Source of the DNA: Cephalopachus bancanus
Taxonomy: Eukaryota > Chordata > Mammalia > Primates > Tarsiidae
NCBI GenBank assembly: GCA_027257055.1
Contig: JAPVLO010000990.1
Span: forward strand, 424,946 to 488,945
DNA length: 64,000 nucleotides
Reading direction: 5' to 3'
A model generated the notes under the pieces. It saw nothing but the letters and a program-made list of their open reading frames with translations, ran no database searches and had not been told where the DNA came from. This document shows positions 11,720 through 22,798 of this stretch, in pieces; the first letter of the stretch is position 1; every line of letters starts with the position of its first letter. A program made the position numbers and the translations under genes.

Positions 11720-11908
11720 GGGTTGCCAGATTTAACAAATCAGAAGATGTATTTTTTATTTAATATTTAAAATATGTAATATATTATTTAATTTTAAGGC
11801 TTCATTTGGTTATTTCATATAAGTAAGGGGACATATACTAAGAAAAGTATTCATTGTTTATATGAAATTCTAATTTAACTGCGTATTCTGCATTTTATCT
11901 GGCAACCC
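11720..11908. mobile_element. Foldback (palindromic) DNA element
   Basis: An 11-bp perfect inverted repeat, GGGTTGCCAGA (11720-11730) and TCTGGCAACCC (11898-11908), bounds a 189-bp AT-rich, partly self-complementary interior. It looks like a non-autonomous palindromic DNA element. No coding sequence. Confidence 0.6.
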
Positions 11909-11925
11909 AAGGCAGAGACCAGGTG

Positions 11926-12222
11926 TTTTTTGGGTTTTTTTTTTTTTTTTGAGTTGGAGTCTTACTCCATTGCCCAGGCTGGAGTGCAGTGCCACACTCA
12001 CGGCCACCCCAGCGTCGACCTGCTGGGATCCTTCCGCCTCAGCCTTCCAAGTAGCCGGAACTACAGGTGCGTGCTACTACGCCTGGCTAATTTTTGGTTT
12101 ATTGTAGAGACGAGGTCTTGACAAGTTGCCCGGGCTGGTCCCAAACCTGCGGGCTCAGGCAATCCACTCACCTCGGCCTCCCAAAGTGCTGTGATTACAG
12201 GCTGAGCCACGGAGCCCGGCCT
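11926..12222 (-). mobile_element. Alu, tarsier-type
   Basis: Full-length antisense dimer with a perfect target duplication AGACCAGGTG (11916-11925 and 12223-12232). CTCAGCCTG head and tarsier linker present. Confidence 0.95.
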
Positions 12223-12574
12223 AGACCAGGTGATCAAGATGGTGGAGTAATAAGATAGAAGGCACTTGGGTGACAGGTGATTATGGAGCCGGCATACTGG
12301 AGTTAGACTGAATACCTCCATACTTGGTTTTTGTAGGAAAAAAACGTCTATCTTGTTTATGCCTTATTAAGATGAGTTTTTTTTCCCCCCTGTCTCTGGC
12401 AGCTGAATCCAATCTAATAAACACCATCCCTGCCACAAACTTGTTGGGTGACCCCAGGAAAATTACCTAACCTCAAGACTGAAATCCATGAAATGGGAGT
12501 GATTGTAATCCACACCTCAGAGAGCTGTTATGAAGATGAAATGTTGCAAGTACTTCAAATGGTGGAACATGGCT

Positions 12575-13600
12575 GACCAATTCAGTGAGAAGTCTTCCTG
12601 CACTTGTAAATGATCCCAGCACCACCCCCCAACCCCCCAGCATTACTATACAGCATCCTGGCACGTATCTACGCCCCTGAAGATCACGTTCTATCTTCTC
12701 TGAAGGTTGAATGCCTCCTGATTTACCGAATCCCCATTTGTCATCTAGCTGCATCCTTAGGAAGTGGCTTCTGAATCTATTTCCTCCCAATCAGTTTTGT
12801 GGGGATTAAAGAAACAAAAACACACAAAGAAACTGTGACTGAGTGTGCGACGTGAAGCTTTCAACAGATCTGAGTCTTTCTATCTTTGTTCAGAATTAGA
12901 CACAAGAGAAAAACCGCCAGTGCCTTCTCACCTTCCCTCTAAATTTAGAAATCTGAAAACATCGTTCATTATGTCAGATATTTGGTGCCTTCCTTGTGGG
13001 CCTGGAGGTTGAGAATTAAATCTCAACACTTCCTTGTATGAGAAGAGTGTATGGAACATTAGACCGCAATCCCCAGGGACATGCTTACTTCTCGGACAAG
13101 ATTTTTCCTGCAAAGGGGAACCAGCCAAACCAGTGTACCACTGCAGGCTTTGCAGCCACTTGCTGGATACCCCCTGGCTGCCTGCAGGCATCCATTTCCA
13201 ATATTTGTGCCAGTCCTATGCACAGGTCTGTTCAAAAATCACACAAATTCTGTCCAAAAAGCAAGGAGAGAGCCCACCCAGGTCTGACAACTTGTAGATT
13301 TCTTCTTGTCCATGTCTTCTAATGGCCTGATTAGCAATTCTATTGTATTTAATTTGCACCCCGGGTAATTCACTGTCAGCCAGGAAAGCCATCAGCTTGA
13401 AAAATGGCACCAAAATTAAAAACCAATCGTCAAATTTCAGTTGGAATGAGCTCTCCTGGCATAATGATGGAGCGGGATTAACTAGAGTCCAGCCTGCTGG
13501 GTGCAAACATTTTAGTTACTAATGCGCTGCTAGGGAGTTTGAGCCCTGGCCTTTCTTCATCAAGGGAAACAAGCCGCCAAGTTAGAAAATCAAGAACAAA
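12575..13600. other. Unique sequence, candidate conserved non-coding block
   Basis: No repeats seen. At 13320-13480 the sequence is rich in homeobox-like AT words (TGATTAGCAATTCTATTG, AAATTAAAAACCAATCG). Overlapping frames on both strands (13034-13322, 13216-13506) match no protein I know. Confidence 0.35.
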
Positions 13601-13604
13601 AAAT

Positions 13605-14205
13605 GTGATGGTCCAGTCAAAATGTCAGGCGAAGTGGCTGTTTGCCATCTCTTAGGCCACTGTGATGGTTGTAAACATGTCCGCCAATTCTGTGACAATT
13701 CTTCCATCAAAGGGTGGAGGGGACTAATCCCCTGCTCTTCCCCAAAGGCTAGCCTTCCTGACTCGCATGGAACGAATAGAATATGGTGCGAGTGAGGCTG
13801 CGTGATTTCCACGACTAGGTCATAAAAGGTGATACAGCTTCTGTCTGGCTCTTTCTTGGAAGTCCTGAACTGACATGTAAGAAGCCCAGTTGTCTTGAGC
13901 CTCCATGTTGGAAAGACCATGTGGAGAGACCACACAGAAATAGAGAAAGAAGCGTAGAGAACCCCAGCCGGTTCCACTCCCAGCCGTTTGAGTCTTCCCA
14001 GGCCAGGAGCCAGACAAGTGAGTAAAGAAGTCCTTGAGGTGAGTCCAGCTCCAGCCATGATGTCACTGCAGCCCAGGAGACCTTGGTGAGAACTGCCTGG
14101 CTGAGGCCAATCTCCAGACTAGTAAGCAATGTATGGGATTGCTATGGTTTTCAACCACTATTTTAGAGTGGTTTGCTATGCAGTAATTGATAAGAACACC
14201 CAGTG
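13605..14205 (+). mobile_element. MLT1-type MaLR LTR
   Basis: Sense MLT1-like LTR: TGGCTCTTTCTTGGAAGTCC, GACCATGTGGAGAGACCACA, GGAGCCAGACAAGTGAGTAA and a degenerate ATTTTAGAGTGGTTTGCTATGC end. Overlapping antisense open frames (13582-14058, 13815-14129) lie inside it and are not genes. Confidence 0.65.
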
Positions 14206-14209
14206 TCCC

Positions 14210-14936
14210 TTGGTCTTCCTGCTTCTCCTTCCTGGTGCCATCTGAGGACTACAGGAATCCCTGGTGCAGGGCACCTACCCCACATCCAGCCAAACCTCTA
14301 ATCTATCTATTGTCTCTGCTAGCCTGGTCTGAAACTGAGCAAATGAGCCAGGATTCACAGGAATAAATCCTTCCTCTGCTCTTCCCCCTCTTCTAGACTC
14401 TTCCCGCATCCATGTGCCAAGGAAGAGTGTCTCTCCCATTTGAGGGGCATGCCCTGGTTTGGGTAATACTGGGAAATACATGGTTTGCCTCCCACTTACA
14501 GAAACTCATGGCCAAGATCCTCTCCTTGAAGCCCCCACCTCCAGCAGCTAGGATACCCCCCTTACGCACACACCAAGACTGAGTATCATAAAAAGGCAGA
14601 AACAATGGCACCATAGTGGCAACCTCAGGGGTTCAGCAGTGACAGCATCCTACAGATGTTGTGCTAGTAAGTCCCCTCCCTACCTGCCTCTCTCCCCGCC
14701 ACACAGACCAGAGTTTTCTAGGCTGTGAGTTTTGCCACCTTCCCTCAAGTATGTTGACTACCTCACAGCCTTCCAGAAATCCCTTCCTATTGATAGCTAT
14801 TGTTGGTTTCAGCTGCTTGAAATCAAGAACCCTGACTCAAAGCACCCTCATCCTAGCTGTGCCTAGTACACAAGTCTAAAATTAGCAAGAGGCAGTGAAG
14901 TGCTTCAGGCCTCACTAGGGAAATCATCAAAACTAC
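14210..14936. other. Unassigned sequence
   Basis: No recognisable repeat or exon. Confidence 0.35.
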
Positions 14937-14945
14937 TGGGGTCCA

Positions 14946-15253
14946 GGCCAGGCATGGTGTCTTAGGCCTGTAATCTCAGCACTCTGGGAGGCCGAGATAG
15001 GAGGATTGTTTGAGGCCAGGAGTTTGAGAACAGCCTGGGCAACATCGTGAGACCCTGTCTCTAAAAAAATTGGCCGGGGGTGGTAGCACGCTCCTGAAGT
15101 CCCAGCTACTTGGGAGGCCAAAGCAGAAGGATCTTCTGAGCTCAGGAAGTCGAGGCTGCGGTAAGCTGTGATTGTGCCACTGTACTCCAGCCTGGGCGAC
15201 AGAGTGAGACTCTGACTCAAAAAAAAGGAAAAAGAAAAGAAAAAAAATAATAA
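14946..15253 (+). mobile_element. Alu dimer, old (AluJ-like)
   Basis: Full-length dimer with target duplication TGGGGTCCA (14937-14945 and 15254-15262). The linker is CTCTAAAAAAATTGG, not the tarsier type. Confidence 0.93.
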
Positions 15254-15262
15254 TGGGGTCCA

Positions 15263-15850
15263 AAACCACAGTGAACCATGGTATGTGTTCCCTTCACTTT
15301 ACTGCATTTGGCATGGAAACTAACCAGAGGTTACCTTTGCAAATGACATTTATCATAGGGTCATACAACATTACATAGGATTATCCAATATAAAAGTCTG
15401 CATTCTGTCGAGACTACATCTTCCTAGTACTATACACACTGCACATGGGCATATTCCTTTGGGGTAGAGGTAAGAGTCCACAGTACCTTCATCTCTGGGC
15501 AGATACCTAAGAGAGTCTGTTATTTGTCTCATAAGTCTGTTTAGCCAATGTTATCATTGTTGTCTCTCACAAATCCCCTCACTCTTAACCACTTAGTGCA
15601 TTCAGGCTCAACTTCCAAATGGCAGTCCCTGCATTTCTTCCCCTGGGGGCTTCTATCAGTTGCCAAAGCCCCTTTGCCTGCCCCTGTGGCAGGCTGGAAG
15701 TGTGGGAATTAATGCCCTCCTAGAAATAGCCCCCAATGAGTGACTGATGCAAGTTGGTGAATAAGTACCCCAGCCTCCTCACCCCTCAGGTGGGATAACA
15801 CAGAAGCCTGTGTTTTATACTGTCTCCCACAAGGGAAGTGAGTCTTACTT
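15263..15850. other. Unassigned sequence
   Basis: Nothing recognisable. Confidence 0.35.
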
Positions 15851-16034
15851 GCTGTCTTAGTCTGCTTGGGCTACCATAACAAAGTACCACATACTGGGGG
15901 TCTTAAACAACAGAAATTAATTTTTCCATGTTTTGGAGGCTGAAAGTCTGAGATCAACGCATCAATAGAGTTGGTTCCTTCTGAGGCCCCTCTCCTTGGC
16001 TTGTAGACAGCTTGTGTCCTCATCTCTTCTTCTT

Positions 16035-16323
16035 TTTTTGTTTTTTGAGATGGAGTTTCACTCTGTCCCCCAGGCTGGAGTGCCATGGCATACTCACGGC
16101 CACCCCAGCCTCGACCTGCTGGGCTCCGGCGATCCTTCTGCCTCAGCCTTCCAAGTAGCCGGAACTACAGGTGCGTGCTACCATGCCCGGCTAATTTTTG
16201 ATTTATTGTAGAGATGAGGTCTCACCAAGTTGCCCGGGCTGGTCTCACACCTGCAGCCTCAGGCAATCCACTTGCCTCGGCCCCTCAAAGTGCTAGGATT
16301 ACAGGCTGAGCCACTGAGCCTGG
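16035..16323 (-). mobile_element. Alu, tarsier-type
   Basis: Full-length antisense dimer with a 17-bp perfect target duplication CCTCATCTCTTCTTCTT (16018-16034 and 16324-16340). Confidence 0.96.
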
Positions 16324-16404
16324 CCTCATCTCTTCTTCTTATAAGGATACAGGTTGTATTGGATCAGGGCCCAACTTAACGATCTCATTTTAGCTTAATT
16401 ACCT

Positions 16405-16683
16405 TTTTTAATTTTAAAAATGTGGGGTACAATTCAGGGTTAGGTACATAAGTGGTCATTGTATACCTGAAGTTTGGGCCTCCCATTGGTCCTCACTTCG
16501 CCTGGTTTGGGATCAGGTACCCTTATTGATTTTATGTGTCCCCCTCCTTCCCTCCCCTGGCAGTGACCCGCTACTGCCAATCCATCTCTTGTAGTATTAT
16601 GATAAATGTTCAAGGTCCACTTATGAGTGAGAACATGAGGTACTCAGTTCTTTGTTTCTGTGATGGATCACGGAGTATGACAG
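16405..16683 (-). mobile_element. L1 3' end, 5'-truncated
   Basis: Antisense L1 3' UTR with TTATGAGTGAGAACATGAGG and TTCTTTGTTTCTGTGATGG. Flanked by AATTACCT (16397-16404 and 16684-16691), the target duplication of this insertion into the MLT1. Confidence 0.8.
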
Positions 16684-16784
16684 AATTACCTCTCCAAAGA
16701 CTATCCCTAAATAAGATAACATTCTGAGGTTCCTGGGTGTTAGGACTTCAACATATGAGTATGGAGCAATTCGGCCCCTAACAG

Positions 16785-17740
16785 TTACCCACAGGGGTAT
16801 CTGGCTTGATCGTGCACCTTTCATTAACTGTCTTGCTTTACACCTGCGCTCCTCTGCTGGTGTTTCGTTGTCTCAGACTTGCTTCTGGAGAACCCAGACT
16901 GAGACAGCGTGGACACTCCCTACCTCATGCCAGCAGCTGCTTAGGCTGTCACTGTGGGTTGGATCCACAAGCCTGGCATCCCCACACAGTCTATCAAGCA
17001 CCGAGAGCTCAGGGGTCTTATACACAGCAGTGGAGAATTCCCTTTATGTGATTGGTTCCCCTGGTGGTTTCGATCTTCATACCTTTGCTGTGATTGGCTG
17101 CATGTAAATTAGCTAAGCCGTTGATCCTAGTTATGATTCGTGCATAAGCCGGTTGCACCAAGCACAGCTGCAGGTTTGATATGGGTATGCAAATCAAGCA
17201 ACCCTAATTTGTTAATGCTGATAAGATGCTGGACACAGGCAGCCTTCCTGTGTGGTGTTGATAAGGTGCTGAGACCAGAACACAATTCATCTGCTCACAC
17301 ACTCCATAGAGACCATCCCAGCTCACCCAGGAGCCGGATGCACTGGTTGTGAGAAATGGTGACAGAGTCAAGACATCTGGAGGCCTGGTGGCGTTTGTGC
17401 CTTTATGTCGGTTGGGTGTCACATCACCCCAGCCTGCCAGCGTAACCCTGCTGATATGACCAAGAGACCTTGATCCACAACATCACTGACTCACAACTGT
17501 GCCATGTGATAGTTGATAGGATGTTTCCTCCTATTATCAGCTCCTTTGTGACAAGTCTGCAAACTGATGGAACAAGAATTGTCATCATCCTCCTCAAGGT
17601 ATTTTTGTTTGCTCCTGAGGGCTCAGAAACTGTCTCTGGCCCTGCTGCTCAGGGGCTACGTTGCTGGAACTAGAGTCGGAGCCTCTGATCTCTACACTGG
17701 CTTCTCTTCCAGGTGCACTGTTGAGGCTCAGAACACACCA
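16785..17740. other. Unassigned, LTR-like sequence
   Basis: Features suggest an old LTR I cannot name: two ATTGG (CCAAT-box) words at about 17051 and 17092, an octamer-like ATGCAAAT at about 17186, and a CTTCTGGAGAACCCAGACTG motif near 16880. No coding domain seen. Confidence 0.35.
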
Positions 17741-17743
17741 CCC

Positions 17744-18215
17744 CAAACAGGAGACCAGAATGTGCCACCCCAAAATATACCTCTTTGGTATATTGATGAT
17801 TTCAAGCTGGTTATTTTGAGAAACTGCAGGCACAGAGAGTAGCTCTGAGAAATTCCCATTTGGTAAAGGCCATTTTCATTAGTAAAGGTATCTGTATCAA
17901 GTCACCTTTTATCACCTAAGAGGCTTTATCTGCATAACAAGGCAACCTTTATTCACCAGACTCACCTTTATTCTCCCCTCACCCTCCTTTAATTTGCCTC
18001 CACACACCCCCATCAGCCCCAGGCCCCCACTCCTTTCTGTGGCTCTAAAAGCTTCAATCATCTGGCCCTTCTTTGAGTCTCATAGTTTTATGGGACTCCC
18101 ATGCATATGCATGTAATTAAAATGGTTGTTCTTCTACTAATCTGTTTTATGTCCATTTCATTCATATTCCAGCCAAAGAATCTGGAAGGATGGAGGGAAG
18201 CTATTTTTCCCTTTT
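17744..18215 (+). mobile_element. Old ERV LTR
   Basis: Resembles an ERVL-type LTR: ACCAGAATGTGCCACCCCAA, GAGTCTCATAGTTTTATGG, CATGTAATTAAAATGG (degenerate poly(A) signal) and AGCCAAAGAATCTGGAAGGA near the end. Non-coding. Confidence 0.55.
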
Positions 18216-19225
18216 CAACAATGCTCTGCACCCTGCTTCGGCAGACGCTCAGCTGGCCGTGCTGGGGCAGTCCGGGTCTCCACCACCCTCTGCCTGACAG
18301 CTGGGGAGTACCCTGGGCAAGGTGGGTGGGGAGCAGCCCGGACTCTCAAAGGTTCTGCAGCTTCACTCACACACCAGCCTGATTCCATCTCTCTCCAAAC
18401 CCCAGAGTGGTTTTCAGTTGGGGCTTTTCCCAAATCCTGACCTTGGCTCCTAGTGGCCCAGCTGTTTTCAATTGCAGGCGCTGGGGTGGGGGTGGGCAGG
18501 AAAGGTCCTGTTCACACCAAAGCTCGAGTGTAGCAACAGAATTGCAGAGCCTGACCGAGCTGCACTCAGAGCACTTTGGTGCCTCAGATGGATTTATTCA
18601 AAGTTCATAATTACCCTGAAATCTCTTAAAATGAAAACATGATTGAAGAATTAAACCTGGTAAACAAATTAGTCAGAAAGAAAACCTCCGCATAGCAAAT
18701 GACAAAATCCAAAAATCCAATCCAGCAAATGAAGGGGCTTGTGCTATCATTGGAGCCCAGGGCTACAGACGAGCCTGGGCCCTGACACAGGCAGGACTGG
18801 GGAGCAGTCAGCCCCCTGCGGCAGGGTCAGCTGGGTCCCAGGGGCCATGTGGTCAGTCAGGTGGCCAGGACCCCGGGAGGGACATGGCTGGGGCCTGCAG
18901 TCCCCCGCAGCTGCGTGGGAAGTTGTCACTGCAGCTGGTCCCCACTGAAGCCACATTCAGGTGCTGTGAGACTCACTCCAACAGGGGCTGGAGGGAAGGC
19001 AGCTGGTGGAAGGCCTGCGGGACCCTTTCTCATGCTGAGAGGAGTTGCTTCTATTTTCTGTGGGTCCCCCCCCCCCGCCTCACCTCATGTCTCATTACAG
19101 AACCACTGGGAATTGGGGCGGGGGTGAGGTTCAGACAGGAGGTATTTCTTTGTCTCTCTCTGATTCAGATGTATTTCGCAGGAACCGCTAACCCCCTTTG
19201 AGGCTTTCTCTCACACGAGACAAGG
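18216..19225. other. Unique sequence
   Basis: GC-rich to about 18540, then a short AT-rich block (18560-18740) that could be conserved non-coding sequence. No repeat or exon recognised; a C9 run near 19068 is a likely length-variable site. Confidence 0.35.
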
Positions 19226-19830
19226 TGGGGTGTTCTTGTTACTAGTGCTGTGTGACAAGCCACCCCGAAACTTAGTGGCATTAAACACCCATTTGATTAG
19301 ACTCACAGATTCTCTGCATCAGGAACTCAGACAGGGGACAGCAGGGATAGCCTGCTCCATGATAACTGGGGACTCTGCTAGGAAGATGCGATGGCTGGGG
19401 ATTGGGCAGGAATCATCTGGAAGCCTCTTCACTTACAGGCCTGGCAGGTGATGCTGGCTATTTCTGGGACCTGAGCTAGACTTACTGGTCAAAACATACA
19501 CAGGTGACCTCTCCATGTGGCCTGGGTTTCCTCCCAGCATGGTGGCCTTGGGGCAGTCAGATGGCTCATATGGTCACTCAGGCTCCAAAGGCAAACGAGG
19601 CCAAAAAAGGCAGCCTCTGCATTGCTAAAAGTGAGTTACAAGCTGAGTAAGGGAAGGGGCAGAGACACCACCTTTCAATGGGAGGAGTGTTCATGAATTT
19701 GTAGACAGGTTTTAAAAACACCACAAGGGCAACCTCCTCGGGTCCCCTCCCACTGTGGGAGCTTTTCTGTCCTCTCAATAAATCCTGTAAAAACAAACAA
19801 CACCACAAGAGGTTATTCTTGGTCTAGCTC
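19226..19830 (-). mobile_element. MLT1-type MaLR LTR interrupted by a TINE
   Basis: Antisense: GTGTGACAAGCCACCCCGAA, ACTTAGTGGCATTAAACACC, through TTTCAATGGGAGGAGTGTTC. The TINE at 19728-19798 interrupts it. Confidence 0.6.
19728..19798 (+). mobile_element. TINE (LTR R-region retrocopy)
   Basis: A 71-bp insertion flanked by the perfect 11-bp target duplication AACACCACAAG (19717-19727 and 19799-19809). Body starts GGCAACC, contains GTCCCCTCCCACTGTGGGAG and the poly(A) signal CAATAAATCCTG, and ends in an A-rich tail. The same body is at 61941-62037 on the other strand. It fits the Tarsius interspersed elements: LTR-derived, LINE1-mobilised RNAs. Confidence 0.85.
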
Positions 19831-19924
19831 TTCTTGGCAAGATCCGATCACATTCCAGTGACAATTGATCCTTTTTTTTTTAGGTTCAGAGCCCTACTGC
19901 CCCTCCTACGATCTGTAGCGAGTT

Positions 19925-20600
19925 GAATAGTGGCTTCCCAAAAACTATGTCCATATTCCTTTTTTTTTTTTTGAGTCAGAGTCTCACTCTGTCACCCAGG
20001 TTGACACTCATGGCCAGCCTAGCATCGACCTTCTGGGCTCCAGCGATCCTTCCACCTCAGCCTTCCAAGTAGCTGGAACTACAGGCACACACTACCATGC
20101 CTGGCTAATTTTTTATTTATTGTAGTGATGAGGTCTCACCAAGGTGCCCGGGCTCCTCTCGAACCCACGGGCTCAGGCAATCCACTCGTCTCGGCCTCCC
20201 AAAGTGCTGGGATTACAGGCTGAGCCACCGAGTCCGGCCTATGTCCATATTCTAACCCCTGGAACCTGTGCATGAGACCTTAATTGGAAAAAGAGTTTTG
20301 CAGATGTAATTAAGGATCTTGTCATGAGATTATCCCGGTGAGCCCTAAAGCCAAAGACAAGTGCCCTCATAAGAGACACACAGAGGAGAGACACATGGAG
20401 AGAAGGCCATGTGAAGACAGAGGTAGAGATTGGAGTGAAGTGACGCAGCCACAAGCCAAGAACACCTGGAGCCACCAGAAGCTGGAAAAGGCCTGAAGGA
20501 TCTTCCCCTAGAGCCTCCAGAGGGAGTGTGATCCCGCGGATACCTCGATTTCCGACTGCTGGCCTCCAGATTGTGGGAGAATTCATTCCTGTTGTTGTTA
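19925..20600 (+). mobile_element. MLT1-type MaLR LTR interrupted by an Alu
   Basis: Sense MLT1: AATAGTGGCTTCCCAAAAAC, then after the Alu TTTTGCAGATGTAATTAAGG, AGAAGGCCATGTGAAGACAG and GGCCTCCAGATTGTGGGAGA. Confidence 0.85.
19959..20238 (-). mobile_element. Alu, tarsier-type
   Basis: Full-length antisense dimer with a 14-bp perfect target duplication CTATGTCCATATTC (19945-19958 and 20239-20252). Confidence 0.96.
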
Positions 20601-20616
20601 GCCACCCCGTCTGGAA

Positions 20617-21100
20617 TGCTGGTGAGAGACGAGAAAGGAAGAAATTGGTTAGGCAGTCAGATTAGGACGGGTCTCCAGAAGGACCCCATTTACCTGGAGA
20701 AACAGGTACAAACTGAAGGCTCCAGACGAAAGCCACATCCATTCCCTTTTCCGCTTTCTCTTTTTCGCAAACCTTTTCCTAATTGGCCTGCCACCCTTTT
20801 AGTCCTTACTAGTGACCAATTAGGTTAGTGTATTTTCAGTCCTTACTACCAACCAATCAGCATGCCCTGAGTACTACATAAACCCCAGGCCCGGCCTCAG
20901 TGGTCCCTTTTTGGCCCCAGCAACCCTCTTGGGGGGGGTCACTGGGGGTGGGGGGGGGCTCACTGCGAGAGCTGCTAGCACTTGCCTCCTGTATAAACTT
21001 CAATTTGTTCGCCCTTTTGGTGTCCTTGATCCTTAATCTTGATCATGAGACAAAAACCTGGGATTAATCTGAGATTCATCCAGACAAGAGAGCTGTAACA
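20617..21100 (+). mobile_element. Solo LTR, class-I ERV-like
   Basis: Begins near TGGTGAGAGACGAGAAAGG and ends near GAGCTGTAACA. It holds a compact promoter: CCAAT boxes at about 20815 (GACCAATTAG) and 20854 (AACCAATCAGC) and a TATA-like CTACATAAACC at about 20873. A related GAGCTGTAACA follows at 21142-21153, so the true end is uncertain. No adjacent viral coding sequence seen. Confidence 0.6.
20810..20890 (+). promoter_or_regulatory. CCAAT/TATA promoter of the solo LTR
   Basis: Two CCAAT boxes about 40 bp apart followed within 20 bp by a TATA-like box. This is the spacing of retroviral U3 promoters. Activity is not shown by sequence. Confidence 0.5.
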
Positions 21101-21339
21101 TTTCCTGTCATCTGGAAAGAGAATTCTCCAAGCAAGAGCTGAGAGCTGTAACACTCCTCAGGGCTCCGCAGCTGTCAGGCACCCTCGAGTTCCAGGGTGC
21201 CATAACGTCCTAGATCACCACGTGGGTCTCAGGATGCCCTTGTGTCTTTGGACTCGTTCTTGGATCCCACGTGGGTCCCAGGCTGGCAGTGCAACCCCAT
21301 GCGACTGCAACCCTGGGATGCTTTGTTCCAGTGGCCCCA

Positions 21340-21520
21340 GGAAACAAATACACCATCCATGGAACCTTGGTCAAGTGACCTTCCCTCACTGAGTCTCAGT
21401 GAAATGGGGGTAAATGAAACGAAGATAAAAACAGTGTCTGCCTTCTCAGGTTGTTGGGAGGACTAGGGGGATAAGCCGTGGAAGGTGTTTAACCCAGTAC
21501 CTGGCACTGTTCTAGCACTG
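21340..21520 (+). mobile_element. MIR fragment
   Basis: Sense MIR: CTTGGTCAAGTGACC, GAGTCTCAGTGAAATGGGG, CAGGTTGTTGGGAGGAC, GTACCTGGCACTGTTC. Confidence 0.75.
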
Positions 21521-21522
21521 TG

Positions 21523-21731
21523 ATTTTTTTTTTTTTTTTTTGAGTTGGGGTTTTACTCTGTCGCCCAGACCGGAGTGCAGTGGCCGCTCCTGGCCACCGC
21601 AGCCTCGACCTTCTGGGCTCCGGCGATCCCTCCGCCTCAGCCTTCCAAGTAGCCGGAATTATAGGCACACGCTACCACGCCCGGCTGATTTTTTGATTTA
21701 TTGTAGAGATGAGGTCTCGCTGCCCAGGCGT
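21523..21731 (-). mobile_element. Alu, young tarsier-type, truncated
   Basis: Antisense right arm, linker and part of the left arm; the sequence stops at GCTGCCCAGGCG, within the left arm. The right-arm hairpin region GGCCGCTCCTGGCC is present. Confidence 0.9.
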
Positions 21732-21779
21732 GGAATCTGGAGTAGGGAGAAACAGATGGAGGGTTATTAGAAAGGAAAA

Positions 21780-22079
21780 CAGGCTGGTCATCATGGCTTG
21801 TGCCTGTAATTCCAGCATTTTGGGAGGTTGAGGCAGGAGGATCGCTTAAGACTAGGAGTTCAAGACCAGCCTGAGCAACATAGTAAGACCTCGTCTCCAC
21901 AAAAAATAAAAAAATAAATCAGGCATGGTGGTGTGCACCTGTAGCCCCAGCTACTCAGGAGGCTGAGGCAGGAGGATCACCTGAGCCTAAAAGGTCAAGA
22001 CTACCCATGAGCTGTGATCATGCCACTGCACTCCAGCCTGGTGACAGAGTGAGACCCCCAACTCAAAAGAAGAAAAATA
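21780..22079 (+). mobile_element. Alu dimer, old
   Basis: Full-length sense dimer with old linker (CACAAAAAATAAAAAAATAA). Confidence 0.9.
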
Positions 22080-22394
22080 GATCCGAAAGGCGATGGAATG
22101 AAGCACAGGAGCAGGTGATGGTCTACCCACTCTCTCCAAGGGCCCTCTGCCCCCTGCCTCAGACTTTGAGTTTGCTCGGGGCCCATAAGAGCCACTCCTT
22201 CACAGTGGCGTGGCCGGCTCTGCTGGCTTTCCCTTTCCTGCCCATCTACAAGGTTGCTTCTCTGCCCTCTGGCCTGACGATCCTTGCTGCCAGGCGCTGC
22301 TGCCAGGCACTCTCTTGGCCTCTGAGGAGTCTGCAACCTCTTTACTCCCACCTAGACTGTGATAACCTCCAAAGCAGGAACTCTGATTCTTCCT

Positions 22395-22664
22395 TTTGTT
22401 TTTTAGAAACAGGATCTCACTTTGTTGCCCAGGCTGGAGTGCAGTGGCACAATCATGGCTCACTGCAGCCTCAAACTTCTGGGCTGAAGCAATCCTCCCA
22501 CTACAGGCATGCACCACCAAGCCCAGCTAATTTTTTTCTTTAATGTAGAGATGGGATCTCACTAAGTTGCCCAGGCTGGTCTGGAACTCCTGGCCTCAGG
22601 CTTTCCTCCTACCTCGACCTCCTAAAGCACTGGGATTATAGGCATGAGTCACCGTGTCCAGCTA
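22395..22664 (-). mobile_element. Alu dimer, old
   Basis: Antisense dimer with an internal deletion in the right arm (CAATCCTCCCACTACAGG) and an old-type linker. Confidence 0.9.
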
Positions 22665-22798
22665 TTTCACTATTTAAGCTATCATTCTCATGGCAGACAG
22701 CAGACGCTTGCCACTGTTCTGCCCATTGTGCTCTTCACAATGTATCTTCCTTTTAATCAATTCATCTTTCTAAAATAAAAAGTAAAAAATAGGCCTGA

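Larger units (their letters stand above)
11400..12570 (+). mobile_element. MIR split by later insertions
   Basis: The two halves of one sense MIR are at about 11400-11455 (ACTTGGGTTTAAATCCCAGC) and 12425-12570 (TTGTTGGGTGACCCCAGGAA, then GAGAGCTGTTATGAAGATGA). About 1 kb of repeats, including a foldback element and an Alu, lies between them. Confidence 0.6.
15854..16784 (-). mobile_element. MLT1-type MaLR LTR interrupted twice
   Basis: Antisense MLT1: TCTTAGTCTGCTTGGGCTAC, AACAACAGAAATTAATTTTT and, after both insertions, TAGGACTTCAACATATGAGT. Host of a tarsier-type Alu (16035-16323) and an L1 3' fragment (16405-16683). Confidence 0.8.
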
